Part shown: positions 7,597-16,011 of the stretch, piece after piece
Layout: each line of letters opens with the position of its first letter
Position numbering within the stretch: the stretch's first letter is position 1
Assembly: GCF_014764715.1 (NCBI RefSeq)
Contig: NZ_JACXXE010000001.1
Location: 310,001-374,000, forward strand
From: Bacillus crepusculi
GTDB lineage: Bacteria > Bacillota > Bacilli > Bacillales > Bacillaceae
Length of the DNA: 64,000 nucleotides
Reading direction: 5' to 3'
Position numbers and translations under genes: made by a program
The notes under the pieces: generated by a model
The model's input: the letters and a program-made list of their open reading frames with translations, nothing else
Databases searched by the model: none
What the model was told of the DNA's origin: nothing

Positions 7597-9057
7597 CTAC
7601 ATATACCGAGCGGTCACCATTTTCTTTCTTGTGTAAAACTCCACTCCATCTGTTCCATTGGCATGCAAGTCCCCGTAGAAAGAGTCTTTCCAGCCGGAAA
7701 ACGGGAAGAATGCCATTGGTGCAGGCACACCGATGTTCACGCCGAGCATACCCGCTTCGATATTTTCGCGGAATTCTCTAATGCTTGATGCACTGTCTGT
7801 GTACAGGCAGGCACCGTTTGCAAATGTTGATTGATTGGACAGGTCGATTGCTTCAGTTAGTGAAGACACACGGACAATTGATAAGACTGGGGCGAAAATC
7901 TCGTCCTGCCAAATTTTCATTTGATTTGTGACATGATCAAAGATCGTCGGCCCGACGAAATACCCTGCTCCATTTGTTTCGTGATCTTGCCGGCCATCAC
8001 GAACGAGTCTTGCCCCTTCTTCAATCCCTGATTGGATGTACTGAAGCGTCCGTTCCTTATGTTCCTTTCGAATGACTGGCCCAAGAAAAACATCTTCATT
8101 TATTCCGTTTCCAATCACGAGCTGGTTCGATTCATCAACTAATTTTTGAATCAAATCGTCCGCTACTTCCTCTTCCACTGCGACAACAGCTGCGGCCATG
8201 CAGCGCTCTCCCGCTGATCCAAAGGCAGCCCCAATGATTTGTTTCGTTGCCACGTCTAAATCCGCATCTTTTAGAACAATGGAATGATTCTTTGCGCCCG
8301 CAAGTGCTTGGACACGCTTGCCATGCTCTGTTCCTTTTTTATAGACGTATTCTGCGACTGGCTGAGAGCCAACAAATGAAATGGCTTTAACCTTTTGATG
8401 TTCAAGCAGGCCGTTTACGACATCGTGAGCCCCATTGACAATGTTAAGAACACCTTTTGGTAGCCCCGCTTCTTCAAATAGTTCTGCTAACCTTGCCGCA
8501 AGAATAGGAGTTCGCTCTGAAGGTTTTAAGACAAATGTATTGCCGCATGCAATGGCAAGGGGGAACATCCAGCATGGGACCATCATCGGAAAGTTAAATG
8601 GTGTAATGCCGCCAATGACGCCAATTGGATAGCGGTACATGCCCGATTCAAGTCCAGTTGCGATATCTGGCAATTGCTTTCCCATCATTAAGGTCGGTGC
8701 GCCCGCAGCAAATTCCACACATTCAATCCCGCGCTGCACTTCTCCTTTTGCTTCTGTTACACTTTTCCCGTTTTCAATTGTGATTAGCTCTGCCAGCTCA
8801 TCCCATTTTTCAACGAGTAACTGTTGGTATTTAAATAAAATGCGTGCACGCTGGGGAACGGCTGTTTTAGACCAAGTGGTAAACGCTTCTTGTGCTGCTT
8901 GTACCGCACGTTCGACATCCGTTTTTGTTGAAAGTGGTACTTCTGCGATGACTTCGCCCGTAGCCGGGTTATAAACAGCCTCCGTTTGGCTTGTTTCTGC
9001 CTCAATCCATTGTCCGCCAATATAATTTTTCAACGTTTGTACTTCTGTTCTGGTCAT
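7597..9057 (-). CDS. mmsA: Methylmalonate-semialdehyde dehydrogenase (acylating)
   Basis: 486 residues, the length of B. subtilis IolA/MmsA. It has the MMSDH hallmarks: [21 protein letters not shown] around 142-161, [10 protein letters not shown] at 228-237 and catalytic Cys286 in GSAGERCMA. The acylating subfamily lacks the usual general-base Glu; here the equivalent segment reads ALAGAKNH, as expected. It converts methylmalonate or malonate semialdehyde with CoA and NAD to propionyl- or acetyl-CoA, serving valine or inositol breakdown. AAGGAGAGAGGG lies before the ATG. No iol genes surround it, so it is a stand-alone unit with its own terminator. It could support the acyl-CoA operon 30 kb away, but that is inference. 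Confidence 0.9.
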   Translation of the reverse strand: MTRTEVQTLKNYIGGQWIEAETSQTEAVYNPATGEVIAEVPLSTKTDVERAVQAAQEAFTTWSKTAVPQRARILFKYQQLLVEKWDELAELITIENGKSVTEAKGEVQRGIECVEFAAGAPTLMMGKQLPDIATGLESGMYRYPIGVIGGITPFNFPMMVPCWMFPLAIACGNTFVLKPSERTPILAARLAELFEEAGLPKGVLNIVNGAHDVVNGLLEHQKVKAISFVGSQPVAEYVYKKGTEHGKRVQALAGAKNHSIVLKDADLDVATKQIIGAAFGSAGERCMAAAVVAVEEEVADDLIQKLVDESNQLVIGNGINEDVFLGPVIRKEHKERTLQYIQSGIEEGARLVRDGRQDHETNGAGYFVGPTIFDHVTNQMKIWQDEIFAPVLSIVRVSSLTEAIDLSNQSTFANGACLYTDSASSIREFRENIEAGMLGVNIGVPAPMAFFPFSGWKDSFYGDLHANGTDGVEFYTRKKMVTARYM

Positions 9058-9200
9058 GTTCCCTCTCTCCTTTTGTCTAGATTGTCATGATATAAGGCGT
9101 TTATTTATCGCCATTGTCTCATCTTGTGGGCGCTCATCTGTATACACTCTTTGTCAAATCAAACGGCTGTTTCGGTTTACGTTGTGATCAACAGCTTTCT

Positions 9201-9317
9201 TTAAGCTATCAGGTCAATTGCTACCAGCCCTTGTTTGCCGCAGGTTTGTCCCACTTTAAGATCCGTTTGTTGGGCGATAGGATGCCGTAATGTAATGAAA
9301 TTATGATCTGTTTTTGG
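9201..9317 (-). pseudogene. C-terminal fragment of an unrecognised protein
   Basis: A 38-codon open stretch with protein-like composition (FITLRHPIAQQTDLKVGQT, then KQGLVAIDLIA and stop) lies between melA and mmsA. It has no start codon or ribosome binding site; an in-frame stop directly precedes it. The VGQT...LVAIDL pattern suggests a beta-strand-rich C-terminal domain, but I cannot name the family. It is best read as the remaining end of a gene deleted from this intergenic region. Confidence 0.35.
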
Positions 9318-9334
9318 TTAACTGTTGGTTAACT
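9314..9334. repeat. Tandem direct repeat TTGGTTAACT
   Basis: TTGGTTAACT occurs at 9314-9323 and again at 9325-9334, 11 bp apart, each containing the palindrome GTTAAC. One turn of spacing is typical of a cooperatively bound operator. It partly overlaps the gene fragment and precedes a cre-like site. Function is unknown. Confidence 0.4.
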
Positions 9335-9352
9335 TTAGAAAAATCATAATAT

Positions 9353-9366
9353 TAAAAACGTTTTCA
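9353..9366 (-). promoter_or_regulatory. cre-like catabolite repression site
   Basis: On the - strand the sequence is TGAAAACGTTTTTA, one mismatch from the CcpA operator consensus TGWAANCGNTNWCA. It lies between melA and mmsA, about 300 bases upstream of mmsA. It could repress the dehydrogenase gene or be left from the vanished neighbour. Confidence 0.45.
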
Positions 9367-9391
9367 GTCAATCCTCTTTTTGTAGCATAAG

Positions 9392-9418
9392 AAAAACCTG
9401 ATGCGCTTTGCATCAGGT
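9392..9418 (-). terminator. Terminator of the mel operon
   Basis: ACCTGATGC (9396-9404) and GCATCAGGT (9410-9418) form a perfect 9 bp stem with a 5-base loop. On the - strand it is followed by TTTTTC. It starts 20 bases after the melA stop. Confidence 0.9.
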
Positions 9419-9437
9419 AGAGGCTGATTCATTTCGG

Positions 9438-10769
9438 TTATTTGGATGCTGCAGCATATTGATTCGGTTCTGTATAATTTGGCAGCATCTCTCCATGCGC
9501 TTCAATTAAGTCATCACATAATTGAATGGTGTCATCAATCGAAAGTTCAGCACTTGTATGTGGGTCTAGTAAAGCCGCTTGATAAATGTGCTCTTTTTTG
9601 CCGCTGATCGCTGCTTCGATTGTCATGAGCTGTGAGCTGATATTGGTCCGATTGAGTCCAGCCAATTGTTCAGGGATCTCTCCGACATAGCATGGCATGA
9701 TACCGCTTCGATCTGCAACACACGGTACTTCTACACAGGCTTTTTCAGGCAAATTGTGAATGAGACCTCCTGTGTTCAGTACATTCCCGCCAAATTTAAA
9801 GGGAATATTGGTTTCGATCGCTTCAATAATACGTGAGCCATATTCTTTAGAGCGAGTATGTGTGATCTGTGTGTTCCCCACAAGGTCATGCTTCATTGTA
9901 TTCCAGTTGTTGATTTGTTCCTCACAGCGCCTTGGATATTCATCGAGCGGAATGTTAAACTGACTAATCAGTTCTGGATAGCGTGATTTGATGAAATAAG
10001 GATGATATTCGGCATTATGCTCTGAGGATTCTGTGACATAGTAGCCGAATTTATCCATCAGTTCAAAACGAACCATATCATGATGGCGCGATTGCTGCTT
10101 TTCTTTTGCTCTTCTTTTGATTTCTGGATACAAGTCTTTTCCGTCCCGTTTCACCTCTAATAACCAAGCCATGTGGTTAATGCCGGCAATTTTTTCCTCA
10201 ATGCCTTCATGATCCATTTCAAGTGCGTCAAATAAATCCTTTGTACACACCTGCACACTATGGCAAAGACCAACCGTTTGAACCTGAGTATAGCGCAGCA
10301 TGGCACCTGTCAGTGTGGCCATTGGATTCGTGTAATTCAACAATAAGGCATTTGGGCAAACCTCTTCCATATCCCTTGCAAAGTCAAGCATCACAGGAAT
10401 CGTTCGAAGGAAGCGGAAGATGCCGCCGATGCCAACCGTATCGGCAATCGTTTGTCTTAACCCATATTTTTTCGGAATCTCAAAATCTATGACAGTGCTT
10501 GGCTGATAGCCTCCCACCTGAATGGCATTGATGACATATTTCGCACCCTTTAAGGCTTCTTTCCGGTCGTGATAGGGCTTAATGGTCACATTTGCGCCGT
10601 AGTTCTCTTTTAAATGCCGCATCATCGTTTCTGATTCTTTCAGCCGGCTGTGGTCGATATCATATAACGCGAATTCAAACCCAGCAAGTGCAGGGACGAA
10701 CAGACAATCTCCTAATATATTTTTAGCAAACACGGTACTTCCTGCACCGATAAATGTAATTTTAGACAT
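9438..10769 (-). CDS. melA: Alpha-galactosidase, GH4 family (MelA)
   Basis: 443 residues. Glycoside hydrolase family 4, which uses NAD and a divalent metal rather than an acid/base pair. Seen here: the Rossmann start KITFIGAGSTVF (residues 3-14), NYTNPM at 145-150, the metal-binding Cys169 in GLCHSVQ and His199 in GINHMAWL. In B. subtilis MelA hydrolyses melibiose and raffinose-type alpha-galactosides inside the cell. A clean AAGGAG precedes the ATG. It is the last gene of the mel operon, 31 bases after melC, and ends at a strong terminator. Confidence 0.92.
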   Translation of the reverse strand: MSKITFIGAGSTVFAKNILGDCLFVPALAGFEFALYDIDHSRLKESETMMRHLKENYGANVTIKPYHDRKEALKGAKYVINAIQVGGYQPSTVIDFEIPKKYGLRQTIADTVGIGGIFRFLRTIPVMLDFARDMEEVCPNALLLNYTNPMATLTGAMLRYTQVQTVGLCHSVQVCTKDLFDALEMDHEGIEEKIAGINHMAWLLEVKRDGKDLYPEIKRRAKEKQQSRHHDMVRFELMDKFGYYVTESSEHNAEYHPYFIKSRYPELISQFNIPLDEYPRRCEEQINNWNTMKHDLVGNTQITHTRSKEYGSRIIEAIETNIPFKFGGNVLNTGGLIHNLPEKACVEVPCVADRSGIMPCYVGEIPEQLAGLNRTNISSQLMTIEAAISGKKEHIYQAALLDPHTSAELSIDDTIQLCDDLIEAHGEMLPNYTEPNQYAAASK

Positions 10770-10800
10770 GGGCGACTCTCCTTTTTACATCAATATTGGA

Positions 10801-11631
10801 CTATCCTTTGACAGAGCCTTGTGAAAGACCTGCGATAAAATATTTTTGCAAAAGTAAAAACAACGTGACCATTGGCAGCATCGCAATGAGAGCGGCGGCG
10901 CCAACGAGCTGAAGTTGATGCTGATTTTGACCAAAAAAATTAGATAAGGCGACAGTGAGTGTATGCATCTCTTTATCTTGCAAAAAGAAGATGGCAAATT
11001 GATAGTCGTTCCATATATACACACAGGCAATGATTAAAACAGAAGCGGTAATCGGCTTCAGAAGTGGAAAAACGATGGTGAAAAAGACTCTGAGTGTTCC
11101 CGCTCCATCAATACGGGCTGCTTCTTCAAGCTCCTTTGGAATCGTTGAGCGGATAAAGCCTGCGTATAAAAAAATCGTCAGCGGCAAAAAAGCGGCTACA
11201 TTGTTTAAAATAGCGATTTGATACGTATTCATCATTCCGATTTGAACGACCATTTTATAGAGCGGGACAAGGGCTGTGAGTGGTGGAATGACCATAATGG
11301 CAATGAATAAAAGATAAACCGCTTGATTCAGCTTTGTGACCCTTCTTGCAAGCGGATAGGCTGCAAGAGATCCTAGAATGATGAGTAATACAGCGGAGCT
11401 GAACGTTATGATCACTGTATTCAAAAAGGATTGACCAAGCTGAGCCTCTGTCCATGCTGCGTGAAAGTTTTCAAGATGCAGCGCTTTTGGAAACAGCCAT
11501 TTTGAACTGAAATCTCCTATCCCCTTTAATGATGTCGTCACCAAAATATAAAATGGAATGAGGTGAAGCAATGTAATTAATAGTGCGAGGAAGGAGTACC
11601 ATCTTTTCTTGCGTTTATAGGCGTTATCCAT
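10801..11631 (-). CDS. melC: Alpha-galactoside ABC transporter permease (MelC/AmyC)
   Basis: About 276 residues with six predicted membrane segments. The EAA loop of ABC sugar permeases is visible as EELEEAARIDGAGTLRVFF near residues 170-188. This is the MalG-type partner of MelD. The ATG at 11631 overlaps the melD stop as TGATG; a GTG one codon earlier is also possible. No ATPase gene lies in the operon. In B. subtilis the shared MsmX ATPase drives this importer, which probably holds here too. Confidence 0.9.
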   Translation of the reverse strand: MDNAYKRKKRWYSFLALLITLLHLIPFYILVTTSLKGIGDFSSKWLFPKALHLENFHAAWTEAQLGQSFLNTVIITFSSAVLLIILGSLAAYPLARRVTKLNQAVYLLFIAIMVIPPLTALVPLYKMVVQIGMMNTYQIAILNNVAAFLPLTIFLYAGFIRSTIPKELEEAARIDGAGTLRVFFTIVFPLLKPITASVLIIACVYIWNDYQFAIFFLQDKEMHTLTVALSNFFGQNQHQLQLVGAAALIAMLPMVTLFLLLQKYFIAGLSQGSVKG

Positions 11632-12563
11632 CACACCTCTGTCTCCTTTCGTTTAAAATAAATCAGCGCTGCGACACTAATGACAAGAATGATCACTGCC
11701 ATAAAGACCCCTTGCGTTGCTGCATAGCCTGCATCCTGACGTTTGAAATACAGATCATACATAAAGGTCGACATGGATTGCGAGGAATCCCCAGGACCGC
11801 CGCCCGTGAGTGCCACAATGACATCAAAGAGCTTGAGCCCGCCAATGACATTAAGCACAACATTTATGGTGATGGACGGCATAAGCAAAGGCAATGTGAT
11901 CCGCCTGAATTGCTGGAGGCTTGATGCGCCGTCTAATTGTGCCGCTTCATAATAATCCTTTGGAATACTTTGAAGTCCTGCTAAATAAATGATCATCGCA
12001 ATACCGACGAATTGATACGTGTTGACAAGCACAATGATCCATGTGTTTAATTGCGGATTGCCGAGCGCATTCATTTGGTCAAATCCAAAAAGCGTTACCA
12101 CATCGTTTAAGGCGCCGCCTTGGTAAGCAAACACAAAATACCAAATATAGCCCATGGCAATCGGACTAATCATGACGGGTAAATAGATCACCGTTCTTGT
12201 GATGGCTCTCATCCTTAAGCTTTGATTTAATAAGAGAGCATAGCCAAGTCCAATGATATTTTGTAAGATTGTGCTCCCGATTCCATAAAGAAGGGTGTTT
12301 TTGACAACAAGCCATGTCGTTGGATCCTGAAGCAGCCGTTTGTACTGATCAAGGCCAATCCATTTATAGTTTTGTGAGAAACCGTTCCAATTCGTAAAAG
12401 AAAGCTGAATTCCGTTAAAAAAGGGATAAATGATAAAGGTACTGACCACGAGAACAGCAGGCATGTACATCCACCAAAGTGATGAATGTTGACTTTTTTT
12501 CACCTTTTGTTTTGAGAAAGAGGTGAAAGTCGCCGCCTGCTTTGTTTTAGTGATGTCACTCAT
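11631..12563 (-). CDS. melD: Alpha-galactoside ABC transporter permease (MelD/AmyD)
   Basis: About 310 residues, MalF-type permease. A cytoplasmic N-terminus of roughly 35 residues is followed by six membrane segments, and the EAA loop reads [17 protein letters not shown] near 207-223. The ATG at 12563 has AGGAG 8 bases upstream; an earlier GTG would overlap that site and is rejected. It lies 30 bases after the binding-protein gene and overlaps melC by one base. Its role is passage of melibiose/raffinose-type sugars delivered by MelE. Confidence 0.9.
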   Translation of the reverse strand: MSDITKTKQAATFTSFSKQKVKKSQHSSLWWMYMPAVLVVSTFIIYPFFNGIQLSFTNWNGFSQNYKWIGLDQYKRLLQDPTTWLVVKNTLLYGIGSTILQNIIGLGYALLLNQSLRMRAITRTVIYLPVMISPIAMGYIWYFVFAYQGGALNDVVTLFGFDQMNALGNPQLNTWIIVLVNTYQFVGIAMIIYLAGLQSIPKDYYEAAQLDGASSLQQFRRITLPLLMPSITINVVLNVIGGLKLFDVIVALTGGGPGDSSQSMSTFMYDLYFKRQDAGYAATQGVFMAVIILVISVAALIYFKRKETEV

Positions 12564-12593
12564 TGGCTTCACTCCTATTTCAGCATCAGCCGG

Positions 12594-13850
12594 CTATTGT
12601 TTTTTCAGACGCTTATACTCCTCTTCCATTTTCTTTGATAGTTGTTCTGGTGTGATGGAGCCTGCTAATAATTCTTGACCAGTCGTTGCCATGACAGCCC
12701 ACATGCCGCTTGGTAAGTATTTTCGATCGAAATAGGGTTCAATCTTAATCTGTTCATATTGCTCATAAAATGTAGAATAATAGTTTTTGGCTTTCACTTC
12801 TTTTAAGGCTGTTTCAGAGGACGTGCCCTCTGCGATTTTCTTCGCATTTTCTGGTTTTGCTAAAAAGTCGATGAATTGTTTTGCTTCTTTTAGATGCTTT
12901 GAGTCTTTCCATGCAGCAACAGTAAAGCGTTCTCCACCAATCCAGCTTTGCTCATCTCCTTCATGAATGGCTGGAACTGGCATCGTGCCTACTTTGATCG
13001 ATTGATTGAGCTCTGTTGCTTCAGGCCCTAGAGAGCCTCCAACAAAGGTGAAGGCGATTTTGTTTTGCGCCATCAGTTCAGGGGCTTGGGATAATTTCGC
13101 AGTGAGCACATCTTTGTTTAAAAGGTCTTGATCCTTCAGCTCCTTCATAAACTGTGCAAGTGGTGTATAGAAAGACCAATCAAATGATCCATTTTCAAGT
13201 TCTTTTCCATATTGATGTTTTTGATCGGTGATTAATAAAGGTGTGGCTAGCTCATCAAAGACTTGGGCGATATTTGAGTTATCTCCTCCTGGTATCCAGA
13301 GCGGTACAACCTCTCCTTTGCTCTTTTCTTTGACTGTCAGCAAAGCATTTTTGAGCTCATCCAATGTTTTAGGAACTTTCATGTTATATTCTTTTAATAG
13401 ACTGGCATTAAAACTTATCCCGTCCTTCGCTTGATTTAGCGGATAAGCGTACACTTTGCCATCTTTGTCCTTTAAAATCTGGTCGAGTGAAGGATCAAGC
13501 TGTTTGACCCAATCCATATCCTTTAAATCAGCCACATACTCGCTATAGCGCAGTTTCGCCCAGCCATGCGTATCAAACAGATCGGGCATATCGTTCGCCC
13601 CCATTTTGACGCGTATCATATCTTCATAGCTGTTGCCGGGGAAATTGGCATCGATTCGAATATGTTGATGCTTCTTTTCAAAATCGCGAATCACTTCTTC
13701 AAACGCTTTTCTTTCCCCGCTGTTACTCATCGTCGAAAATAGCGTCAGGGTGACCTTTCCGTTTACTTCAGACGAGCCGTTATTGCCGCAAGCAGACAAA
13801 ATAATGGCCATGATAAAAACGACAGTCAGCATCATGATTTTTTTATTCAT
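12594..13850 (-). CDS. melE: Alpha-galactoside-binding lipoprotein (MelE/MsmE)
   Basis: 418 residues. A lipoprotein signal ends in the lipobox ILSAC with Cys21, followed by an NNGSSE linker. The rest is a family 1 extracellular sugar-binding protein (LFSTMSNSGERKAFEEVI start, KMGANDMPDLF, and a conserved FTVAAWKDSKHLKEAKQFIDFL region). It captures alpha-galactosides outside the membrane for MelDC. AAGGAGG lies 6 bases before the ATG. The 217-base gap to melR contains a long hairpin, so melE may be expressed partly independently of its regulator. Confidence 0.9.
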   Translation of the reverse strand: MNKKIMMLTVVFIMAIILSACGNNGSSEVNGKVTLTLFSTMSNSGERKAFEEVIRDFEKKHQHIRIDANFPGNSYEDMIRVKMGANDMPDLFDTHGWAKLRYSEYVADLKDMDWVKQLDPSLDQILKDKDGKVYAYPLNQAKDGISFNASLLKEYNMKVPKTLDELKNALLTVKEKSKGEVVPLWIPGGDNSNIAQVFDELATPLLITDQKHQYGKELENGSFDWSFYTPLAQFMKELKDQDLLNKDVLTAKLSQAPELMAQNKIAFTFVGGSLGPEATELNQSIKVGTMPVPAIHEGDEQSWIGGERFTVAAWKDSKHLKEAKQFIDFLAKPENAKKIAEGTSSETALKEVKAKNYYSTFYEQYEQIKIEPYFDRKYLPSGMWAVMATTGQELLAGSITPEQLSKKMEEEYKRLKKQ

Positions 13851-13988
13851 GTGTTCCTCCTTTTAATCACTGAAAATTCTGACGATAACAGGTAGAATTC
13901 ATGCAGTTGCGGAAACAAAAGAAGTCCACTATACTGGAATTCTATTCTTTTGAAAGAGATAAGAGAGCATACGGGTAGGCTGCCTTGT

Positions 13989-14018
13989 GCTCAGCATGAT
14001 CTGGCCATCATGCTGAGC
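13989..14018. other. Intercistronic hairpin between melR and melE
   Basis: GCTCAGCATGAT (13989-14000) and ATCATGCTGAGC (14007-14018) form a perfect 12 bp stem with a 6-base loop. On the - strand, the operon's direction, no T run follows. On the + strand T runs appear only 16-27 bases later. It is therefore more likely an mRNA stability, processing or partial termination element between repressor and transport genes than a standard terminator. Confidence 0.55.
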
Positions 14019-14067
14019 CGCTTCCTTCCTGCTTTTTTGTCTCTTTTTTGTTTGCTGAAATCATGGT

Positions 14068-15114
14068 TCACCCCCTTTCATGGATAAGGCATGTGCTGCC
14101 TCTTTCAATGAGTTTTGTTGGCACGACGACTTTTAGAGGGATCTTTCTTCCGTTTATTCGCTCAAGCAAAAGCTTCAGGCCGACTTCCCCCATCTCTTCT
14201 GTATATACTTTGACGGTTGTAAGCGGCGGGCTTGAAAATGAAGCGGCTTCGATGTCATTGAAGCCAACAATGGATACATCTAGAGGCACACGGAGACCGG
14301 CTTCATGTAGAGCGCGCATAGCACCAATCGCCATAGAGTCACTTCCAATGAAAAAGGCTTGTGGCAGTTTTCCTTTTTTGATGGCTTGCTGCATCAGCGT
14401 ATAGCCTTCTTGCATGGAGTATTCACCAATGTGGATGTCCTCCGTATGAAGACTTCCCGCCTCCTGCATTCTTTTCATAAAAGTTGTTTGCCTTTCGTCC
14501 TCAATCACAGCGTTTCCTTCGAAATAATGCTCTCGCTCTTTTCCTCCAATATAGCCAAGGTGTGTATAGCCGAGAGATTGCAGGTGACGAATCGCTCGAT
14601 CTGCCGCTCTTACAAAGTCCACATGTACGCAATCATACAAATCTTCATCTGCATAATGATTGATAAAAACAATGTGCTCCATGCGATTTGTCATTTTTTC
14701 AACCGTATCGGGGCTGATTCGACCAATGACGATCAAACCGTCTATATCCTTTAGCATCACTCCTTTGTCCATGCTTCTCAGGCGAAATGTATGGAGGGTG
14801 GACAAACCTTGTTTGGCATATTCTTTCTCAATTCCTTTTCGAATGGATGAAAAAAAGGGATCATTTAATTCTTCGTCAATGGATTGTGCAACAACGACAC
14901 CGATGACTGGGGATGGGGATTCAGATGGGCTTTTTCCTTCTGCTTGCTCGGCTTTTCTTGCTCTCACTGGGGTATAGTTTAACTTCTTAGCAATGCCTAG
15001 GATGTTTTGTCTCGTTGCGTTTGAAACGGCAAGTGTTTGATCACCATTTAATACACGGGATACAGTGGAAACGGACACTTTTGCATCATGAGCAATATCT
15101 TTGAGTGTGGTCAT
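14068..15114 (-). CDS. melR: LacI-family repressor of the mel operon (MelR/MsmR)
   Basis: About 348 residues. The LacI helix-turn-helix and hinge are clear at the start (TTLKDIAHDAKVSVSTVSRV, then LNGD), followed by a periplasmic-binding-protein-like sensor domain (IGVVVAQS, GYIGGKER, FIGSDSMAIGAM, SIVGFNDIEAASF). The ATG at 15114 is used because GAGGAG lies 7 bases before it inside an alternative upstream ATG. It is the first gene of melR-E-D-C-A as in B. subtilis, where MelR represses the operon in the absence of raffinose or melibiose. A near-perfect cre site lies about 70 bases upstream. Confidence 0.9.
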   Translation of the reverse strand: MTTLKDIAHDAKVSVSTVSRVLNGDQTLAVSNATRQNILGIAKKLNYTPVRARKAEQAEGKSPSESPSPVIGVVVAQSIDEELNDPFFSSIRKGIEKEYAKQGLSTLHTFRLRSMDKGVMLKDIDGLIVIGRISPDTVEKMTNRMEHIVFINHYADEDLYDCVHVDFVRAADRAIRHLQSLGYTHLGYIGGKEREHYFEGNAVIEDERQTTFMKRMQEAGSLHTEDIHIGEYSMQEGYTLMQQAIKKGKLPQAFFIGSDSMAIGAMRALHEAGLRVPLDVSIVGFNDIEAASFSSPPLTTVKVYTEEMGEVGLKLLLERINGRKIPLKVVVPTKLIERGSTCLIHERG

Positions 15115-15180
15115 AGGTAAACTCCTCATGGCTTATTTGACTAAATATTTACTAAAGATATTTGAAGAATAACACATAAA

Positions 15181-15194
15181 TAAAGCGCTTTCAA
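15181..15194 (-). promoter_or_regulatory. cre site upstream of melR
   Basis: On the - strand TTGAAAGCGCTTTA matches the CcpA consensus core TGAAAGCGCTTT and contains the 10-bp palindrome AAAGCGCTTT. It lies 67 bases before the melR start. The mel operon of B. subtilis is catabolite-repressed, which supports this. Because MelR is itself a LacI-family protein, the same palindrome could be its own operator. Confidence 0.7.
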
Positions 15195-15268
15195 TTATAA
15201 ATTTGCACTTTTCGTTTCGTTTTCGAGTATGTGTTGATGAGTGTGTAAGGCATTTAGTAAATTTACGT

Positions 15269-15299
15269 AAAAAAGAGGACGGTTTTCATCCTCTTTTTT
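15269..15299 (-). terminator. Terminator of the PRD-PTS-epimerase operon
   Basis: AAAAAAGAGGA (15269-15279) pairs perfectly with TCCTCTTTTTT (15289-15299), with a 9-base loop, directly after the epimerase stop. On the - strand it ends in a T run. The flanking A/T tracts also allow function on the other strand. Confidence 0.9.
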
Positions 15300-15300
15300 A

Positions 15301-15993
15301 CTATGGAAATTCAATTGAGGCAGTTTCTTTTGCAAACAATTGCTTCATTTTTTCCCAAGCGATGTCAAGTTGTTCGTGAAGTCCAAATAAACCTGAGGTG
15401 CCGATGATGTAGATCTCATTTCCAGCCTCAGCAAGGAGGCGGAAGGTGCTTTCATTACAAGAGCCGTCTACTTCGATTGAAAACGAGTATCCTCCCTTCT
15501 CTTTTACATCCTTCACCTCTTTGATTTTCTGAACCATTTCTTGGATAAAAGGCTGTCCGGCAAACCCAGGATCGATCGTCATGATGGTCACTCGGTCTAT
15601 TAAATGAATATAAGCATCTAATGCTGAAACTGGTGTGGCGGGATTTAGCACAAAGCCAACCTCACATTTTCTTTGGTGGATATGCCGGATGATTCGAAAG
15701 CTGTCTTTTTGCACGACTTCTGGGTGTAAACAAATCATCGTTGCGCCTGCATCAATACATGAATCGATTAAAAATTCCTGGGGATGTTCGGCCATAAGGT
15801 GAACATCAATCGGTACATCTGTCAGTTTTCGAAGCTGTTCAATGAAAAAGGGGGATAAGGTGATATTCTTCACGTAATGACCATCCATCACGTCGACATG
15901 GTACCGATCTGCTCTCGTGTTAAGAAGATGTATTTGTTCACGGAAGTGCGTTAAATCCATGCACATCAGTGAAGGTGAAAAAAAGGCTGTCAT
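15301..15993 (-). CDS. D-allulose-6-phosphate 3-epimerase-like enzyme (AlsE type)
   Basis: 230 residues of the ribulose-phosphate 3-epimerase superfamily. It has SPSLMCMDL at the start, the metal-binding HVDVMDGHYV, IDVHLMAEHP, LNPATPVSALDAYI, TIDPGFAGQPFI and IEVDGSCN. The motifs SLMCMDL, TLSPFF and EVDGSCN match E. coli AlsE (allulose-6-phosphate to fructose-6-phosphate) better than housekeeping Rpe. It is the last gene of an operon with a UlaA-type PTS. If the PTS delivers allulose-6-phosphate, this one enzyme would complete the route to glycolysis. The subgroup call rests on remembered similarity, not a tree. Confidence 0.8.
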   Translation of the reverse strand: MTAFFSPSLMCMDLTHFREQIHLLNTRADRYHVDVMDGHYVKNITLSPFFIEQLRKLTDVPIDVHLMAEHPQEFLIDSCIDAGATMICLHPEVVQKDSFRIIRHIHQRKCEVGFVLNPATPVSALDAYIHLIDRVTIMTIDPGFAGQPFIQEMVQKIKEVKDVKEKGGYSFSIEVDGSCNESTFRLLAEAGNEIYIIGTSGLFGLHEQLDIAWEKMKQLFAKETASIEFP

Positions 15994-16011
15994 TCTCAGG
16001 CTCCTCCTTTT

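Noticed and set aside
8639..8974. 111-codon + strand frame opposite mmsA
   Set aside because: Antisense shadow of a well-conserved dehydrogenase gene; no start signals.
13989..14018. tRNA or small RNA gene at the melR-melE hairpin
   Set aside because: Only a single stem-loop is present; no cloverleaf, CCA end or own promoter is seen.
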